Shown: piece after piece, positions 4,297 through 8,308 of the stretch | Layout: each line of letters opens with the position of its first letter | Numbering within the stretch: position 1 is the stretch's first letter | Source of the DNA: Oscillospiraceae bacterium | GTDB taxonomy: Bacteria; Bacillota; Clostridia; Oscillospirales; Ruminococcaceae | Reading direction: 5' to 3' | DNA: 8,308 nt | Assembly (NCBI GenBank): GCA_020024235.1 | Contig: JAHHUA010000071.1 | Span: 1-8,308 of the forward strand | Position numbers and translations under genes: made by a program | The notes under the pieces: generated by a model | Seen by the model: only the letters and a program-made list of their open reading frames with translations | What the model was told of the DNA's origin: nothing | Databases searched by the model: none

Positions 4297-6966
4297 AAAA
4301 CTAACAAATTACTTGCAATTTTTATGGCATTGGCAATAATGCTGCCTTCCATGATAAACATTATGGCATATGCTGATGAACCTACAGATGATATAAAACC
4401 CGAAGAAGTACCTGCAAATCTTTCTGAAGAATATGTTTTGCCTATTAAGATTGGTTATAGCAACAATTTTCTTTATCCTCCAGAGGACTCAATATATGAT
4501 TTTTTGGATGATGACAATAAAATTCAAGTTTCTGATGAAAAAATATATGATATTTTTTTTGCTAATGAAAATTCTGTATCTTCCGATCTATATAGAAGAT
4601 CTCCCAGGGCTCCTTATACAATTTCTCCATCTAATCCGAAAGGTGATATCAATACAAGAATTAAACTGGCTCATTCTATTTTGCCATATAACGCCCCTGA
4701 TTTAGTAAGTATATCAGATATAGAGCAGTATTTCACATTAGAAGATCATAAACATATACTTGATGACCTGTTTAATAGACATATTATTAATAAAAACGAC
4801 TCTTTTGACAGTACAACTTATAAACCTAAATATGATATAAATCCACAGGGAAAAATCGTACGAAAACTTACATTAGCATATATTGTACCAAAGAATGTTA
4901 TTATAGATGAAGGCTTGATGAAATTTGACCCTGACTATGGTTTTTTTGTTATTAGTGAGGATATGTTTGATCAGGCTGCTTCCTATAGAAGAATAGCAGA
5001 TAATTATGATGCAAAAATGAATGAGTTTCCCGATGAGCAATATGTAACAGTAAATGGGGCAAATGGGAAGAAAGTATATTATAATGGAGATACTATTGAC
5101 CCCGTTAATGTTGGAGAAATTCTTGATTTAGAAGTCTTTTTTGATAATAATTTACTTGAAAAAGAACCAAATGTAGAAAGAAATGTAAGCGAAAATTTTA
5201 AATTAAAATGGAGTTCAGGAAAAGAAAATATTGTAAAAATTGAACTTGGTGAATATGCACAGAAAAATCAAGATGAAAACGGATATTCAAAACGAAATCA
5301 TAAAGCTACAATTAACATTTTACCTGGTTCAAGAGTAGATGAAGAAATTGACATTTATATCCGAGAGCTTTATAATAATACACACCGAACCTCCGGAGAA
5401 GATCAAAAAGAGCATTTTATTAAACTTACAATTCCAATAAGACTTCCAAAAGAAGATGATATTACTACACTTATAGCAGGGATTCCCGCTGAAATGTATG
5501 AGGAAGAAGAAAAATACATTGAAATAAAAATGCCAAATGAACTGAAAGATGATTTAAAATTTACGGCTACTATTGATGGCTATAATGAAACCGATTTAAT
5601 AAAGTTTAGATATACTGATAAATATGATATTCTTACTGCTGGCAAACTTCCTAATGGTAAAGAACAAAAAGTTACTATTAAATTTGAAAGAGATGCCCCT
5701 TACTTTGATAGTGCAGTTTATCAAATATTAGTTAAACCTAAAGATCCCCCTAAGCCTCCGGAACCACCTAAGCCGCCTGAACCGCCAAAACCACCTACAA
5801 CACCTCAAAACATTGAGGATACACTGTTTGGCGACGGACCAATTATAATTAAACTATATACAACAATCGATATAGAAAATGTTTATGTTGTAAGACCGGA
5901 CACGGCAAAAGACAAGCGACTGCGTTACTATGTTCATGATACTGACATTGTTCAGTTTAACCAGCAAAAAATGCAGCTTAGAGGTATGCAGCTTGGCAAA
6001 ACAAAACTTACAATTAAAGCTGCCAATGGTATAACACTTACCAAAATCATTTATGTTACAAAAGACGGTGAACCTCCTACAGGTGAAGACGAGGTAACAG
6101 GTGTATCATTTGACCGTGAAACCTATAATATCAGAGTAGATGATGTTATAAGGTTAAAGCCGTCAATTACTCCTTTTACAGCTGCAAATACGGAATGTAC
6201 CTGGGAAACCAGCAACGAAGAAATAGCAGAAGTTGATGAATACGGCAATGTAAAAGGAAAATCCAAAGGCACAGCTGCAATAACAGTTACCACTGATGAC
6301 AACGGATATAAGGCAGTTGCCAGAGTTACAGTAAGACCTTATTATTCCGATGAAGAAGCTGATGAGGACCCTTATCACTTTAAAAATGACCCTCAATATG
6401 ACTTTAGAGCCTTTGAAAAGGAATTGGATACAGAAAAAATAAAACGAATTATTGACCAGTCGGACACTCGTGATATAACCATTAAATTAGGCTCAGAATT
6501 TATTCTTCCCGCTGAACTTATTGAATATATCAGAGATAGTGAAAGAAATGTAACTTTTGAACATACTAATTATAAATGGGTATTAAACTTCCGAGATATT
6601 CCCGAAGGTGATATTCACAAGGATATGAACCTTCATGTAACCAATCGTTCCCCATATAAAAAGGAAATTACTGCTTTATTGACAGAGAATTCAAATCCGC
6701 AGTTTATTGACTTTGCTCATGACGGTGAAATGCCGGTTAAGATGACATTTATGTATCGTTCAAACCGTTCTGCAGATAAAAAAGGTTTTTATTTCTACAA
6801 TTATAACACAGGGTTTGACACTTTGGAATTAGTTGATGAAAAACTGAGAACTGATTTCAGTCGTTATGTTTCAATTCCATTGAAACGCTGTTCATCCAGT
6901 GTATTGACATCATCTCCACAAAGCAGCAATAATTACACCAGATACAATCCCCTTACAGGAAAATAA
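4294..6966 (+). CDS. Secreted Big_2-domain surface protein with unrecognised N-terminal region
   Basis: The 890-residue product begins with a signal peptide: basic KTNK, hydrophobic core LLAIFMALAIMLPSMINIM, and likely cleavage after AYA (residue 28). Residues about 30-480 are acidic, Asp/Asn/Tyr-rich and unrecognised; about 250-382 is beta-rich and may be an immunoglobulin-like fold (inference). A Pro-rich linker (481-504) leads to a degenerate Big-like domain (about 510-590) and a clear Big_2-type domain (599-681: VTGVSFD, LKPSITPFTAANTECTWETSN, GNVKGKSKGTAAITVTT). Residues about 700-870 resemble a module I recall at the C-termini of clostridial surface proteins (LPAELIEYI, DFAHDGEMPVKMTF, FYFYNYNTGFDTLELV, then a Ser-rich CSSSVL). 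The chain ends in NPLTGK with no membrane helix, SLH or dockerin, so retention at the surface is unexplained. It has its own promoter and terminator and no partner gene. A role in adhesion or wall binding is inference; no enzyme motif was seen. Confidence 0.8.
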   Translation: MKTNKLLAIFMALAIMLPSMINIMAYADEPTDDIKPEEVPANLSEEYVLPIKIGYSNNFLYPPEDSIYDFLDDDNKIQVSDEKIYDIFFANENSVSSDLYRRSPRAPYTISPSNPKGDINTRIKLAHSILPYNAPDLVSISDIEQYFTLEDHKHILDDLFNRHIINKNDSFDSTTYKPKYDINPQGKIVRKLTLAYIVPKNVIIDEGLMKFDPDYGFFVISEDMFDQAASYRRIADNYDAKMNEFPDEQYVTVNGANGKKVYYNGDTIDPVNVGEILDLEVFFDNNLLEKEPNVERNVSENFKLKWSSGKENIVKIELGEYAQKNQDENGYSKRNHKATINILPGSRVDEEIDIYIRELYNNTHRTSGEDQKEHFIKLTIPIRLPKEDDITTLIAGIPAEMYEEEEKYIEIKMPNELKDDLKFTATIDGYNETDLIKFRYTDKYDILTAGKLPNGKEQKVTIKFERDAPYFDSAVYQILVKPKDPPKPPEPPKPPEPPKPPTTPQNIEDTLFGDGPIIIKLYTTIDIENVYVVRPDTAKDKRLRYYVHDTDIVQFNQQKMQLRGMQLGKTKLTIKAANGITLTKIIYVTKDGEPPTGEDEVTGVSFDRETYNIRVDDVIRLKPSITPFTAANTECTWETSNEEIAEVDEYGNVKGKSKGTAAITVTTDDNGYKAVARVTVRPYYSDEEADEDPYHFKNDPQYDFRAFEKELDTEKIKRIIDQSDTRDITIKLGSEFILPAELIEYIRDSERNVTFEHTNYKWVLNFRDIPEGDIHKDMNLHVTNRSPYKKEITALLTENSNPQFIDFAHDGEMPVKMTFMYRSNRSADKKGFYFYNYNTGFDTLELVDEKLRTDFSRYVSIPLKRCSSSVLTSSPQSSNNYTRYNPLTGK
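5734..5805 (+). repeat. Pro-rich PPKPPE-type tandem repeat linker
   Basis: Residues 481-504 of the secreted protein are an imperfect hexapeptide repeat (KPPEPP / KPPEPP / KPP), encoded by about 18-bp units that differ at third codon positions (for example CCTCCGGAA versus CCGCCTGAA). Such segments act as extended spacers between domains or across the cell wall. The varied codons argue against very recent slippage expansion. Confidence 0.85.
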
Positions 6967-6970
6967 TACA

Positions 6971-7001
6971 AAAAATCCACCCGTAAAACGGGTGGATTTT
7001 T
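6971..7001. terminator. Perfect bidirectional terminator between secreted protein and peptidase genes
   Basis: AAAAATCCACCCG (6971-6983) pairs without mismatch with CGGGTGGATTTTT (6989-7001) around the 5-nt loop TAAAA. A T-run closes the hairpin on both strands. It starts 4 bp after the secreted protein stop and lies 16 bp beyond the peptidase stop on the other strand, so it ends both convergent transcripts. Confidence 0.93.
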
Positions 7002-7017
7002 GTATGTAATCATTTAA

Positions 7018-8308
7018 TTAAGCCAATGTACCCATAGGATCCCATGGTTCAAGTATAATTTTGTCTTCATTTAAAATATCCAGTTGTTCCTTAGAAAGAT
7101 ACTTTTTATTTACACAAGCCTGATATACATACTTGTCAAACCAGTCATCACTCATAATATAGTAGCCCTTATTGCCGTTTTCATCACCCCAGCTGTTTTC
7201 AATCTTCCATTTATCAGGGGTTTTGCCGTCTATAAGATTTACTCCTGTGATAACCATTGCGTGGTTCATACAGCTTTGTGCATAGTCAAGCATATCACCT
7301 TTATTCATATTCATTTCTATGCCAAAAGGAGTTTCATAATCATACAATTCTGTTGCCCAAATTCCTTCTTTACCACTGCCGAATTTACCTACATCACTGC
7401 CAAACCAAACTACTTGCTTATTTTTAAGCTGTTCAATTACAACTTTCTTAAACTCACTGATTTCTAGGTTTAAATAACAAATCGGGTTGCCTTCTGCCAC
7501 ATTGCCCAAATGGTCAACAGTATATGCTTTATTAAAAGGTTTTGTAGCTGTAGGAGCATTGATTATACTTACATATTCATCAAGGTTTACACCGATATAT
7601 TTTTCGTAGAAGGTTTCCGGAGTCAAATCTTTTTCCACATGGTAGACCTTATCTTTATCCACATATTCAAAGTCAAAGGATTTAGGAGGATTTCCAAGAC
7701 ATACTGAGAGAACATTATAAATTTCACCCAGCATTTCATCCTTACGCACTTCAACATCATTGATATTTTTTCCGTTAGCTATCATTGTTCTCAATTCAGC
7801 GGCATATTCACGAAGTTTTGTGTTTAAAATTCTGTTCATGCTATCTGTATGGTTGCTTTGATAAGTTTCAGGCATTGCTTCCTTTGGTACAAGCCAGTAT
7901 TTCTTGACAAGAGCTACAAACATATCCCATTGACCACCATCACTGACAGGAGAAGCCAACATCCAGTTTACCAATCTGTCATTAACAGGTCTGTCAGCTG
8001 TTTCAATTATAGTTTCCAAGAAATAATTTGCCTTTTCCAGTTTATCAAAGAATGAAATATGGTTTTGAGAAATTTCTATATTTTCTACATTTGTTTTCTT
8101 TCCGATTTCTTCTCTCAATGTATTAAGAGCGGCAAAACGCCAGCAGCGTCCACTGGATTTTTGATTACAAGCTTTCATAGTAGGAATTTCGATTGAGAAT
8201 TTATGATTCATTTTTGCAGCACCTATTGTATCATAGCAAACATCTTCTATGCTTGTTTTAGAAAGCGCTTTAGTAGCTATTTTAGAAATTTTATTGTTTT
8301 CATAGCTG
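7018..8308 (-). CDS. pepC: Aminopeptidase C / bleomycin hydrolase-type cysteine peptidase (C1B), 5' end outside window
   Basis: This is an intracellular papain-like thiol aminopeptidase of the PepC/bleomycin hydrolase family, usually a hexamer that trims peptides. The frame stays open from the first in-frame ATG at 8211 to the window edge, adding 32 residues that include an IATKAL stretch like the PepC N-terminus. I therefore treat 8211 as internal and the gene as partial; 429 residues are visible against a usual ~440-450. In visible numbering, the catalytic residues are Cys55 in NQKSSGRCW, His349 in MNHAMVITG and Asn371 in IENSWGDENG. The C-terminus PWDPMGTLA matches the family ending, whose last residues reach into the active-site cleft and restrict the enzyme to N-terminal trimming. 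No signal peptide is visible in the part present. The residue two after the catalytic Cys is Arg, where I expect a hydrophobic one. The promoter lies outside the window. Confidence 0.92.
   Translation of the reverse strand, partial: SYENNKISKIATKALSKTSIEDVCYDTIGAAKMNHKFSIEIPTMKACNQKSSGRCWRFAALNTLREEIGKKTNVENIEISQNHISFFDKLEKANYFLETIIETADRPVNDRLVNWMLASPVSDGGQWDMFVALVKKYWLVPKEAMPETYQSNHTDSMNRILNTKLREYAAELRTMIANGKNINDVEVRKDEMLGEIYNVLSVCLGNPPKSFDFEYVDKDKVYHVEKDLTPETFYEKYIGVNLDEYVSIINAPTATKPFNKAYTVDHLGNVAEGNPICYLNLEISEFKKVVIEQLKNKQVVWFGSDVGKFGSGKEGIWATELYDYETPFGIEMNMNKGDMLDYAQSCMNHAMVITGVNLIDGKTPDKWKIENSWGDENGNKGYYIMSDDWFDKYVYQACVNKKYLSKEQLDILNEDKIILEPWDPMGTLA

Noticed and set aside
7018..8211. PepC-like gene starting at the ATG at 8211
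   Set aside because: The frame continues without a stop to the window edge, and the upstream residues look like the normal PepC N-terminus. Starting at 8211 would put the catalytic Cys at residue 23, which is too close to the N-terminus for this family.

Overview
The window looks like a chromosomal segment from a low-GC, anaerobic Firmicute of the Clostridia, probably a gut-type member of the Ruminococcus/Eubacterium/Oscillospiraceae breadth. The reasons are the AT-rich sequence, strong AGGAGG-type ribosome sites, a stand-alone two-gene SUF-like iron-sulfur operon, a split (two-subunit) transketolase, a secreted Big-domain protein with a C-terminal module I recall from clostridial surface proteins, and a PepC/bleomycin-hydrolase-type peptidase. 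Genus is not decidable from this sequence. No transposase, phage, CRISPR, tRNA or rRNA gene was seen.

Layout from left to right: (a) 1-344 is non-coding, with a near-consensus promoter (198-226) and a roughly 110-nt leader that can form alternative hairpins. (b) 345-1998 (+) is a two-gene operon encoding a SufC-like ATPase and a short SufB/SufD-like scaffold, overlapping by 8 bp and closed by a bidirectional hairpin terminator (2020-2057). (c) 2172-3979 (-) is a two-gene operon for the N- and C-terminal halves of a thiamine-diphosphate transketolase, joined by a TAATG stop/start overlap. (d) 4010-4293 is a divergent promoter region. (e) 4294-6966 (+) encodes an 890-residue exported protein: signal peptide, a long unrecognised N-terminal region, a Pro-rich linker, one degenerate and one clear Big_2-type domain, and a C-terminal module ending in NPLTGK. 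(f) A perfect 13-bp bidirectional terminator (6971-7001) separates it from (g) a peptidase C1B gene (7018 to beyond 8308, - strand), whose reading frame stays open through the right edge, so its start lies outside the window.

The units are arranged as two convergent pairs, each with a shared bidirectional terminator, and one divergent pair. Nothing indicates that the four transcription units form one pathway. They are best read as neighbouring housekeeping operons (Fe-S assembly, pentose phosphate metabolism, peptide turnover) plus one lineage-variable surface protein. The parts least explained by known families are the N-terminal ~480 residues of the secreted protein, the base-composition mosaic within that gene, and the leader of the SUF-like operon. 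I found no convincing entirely new system.
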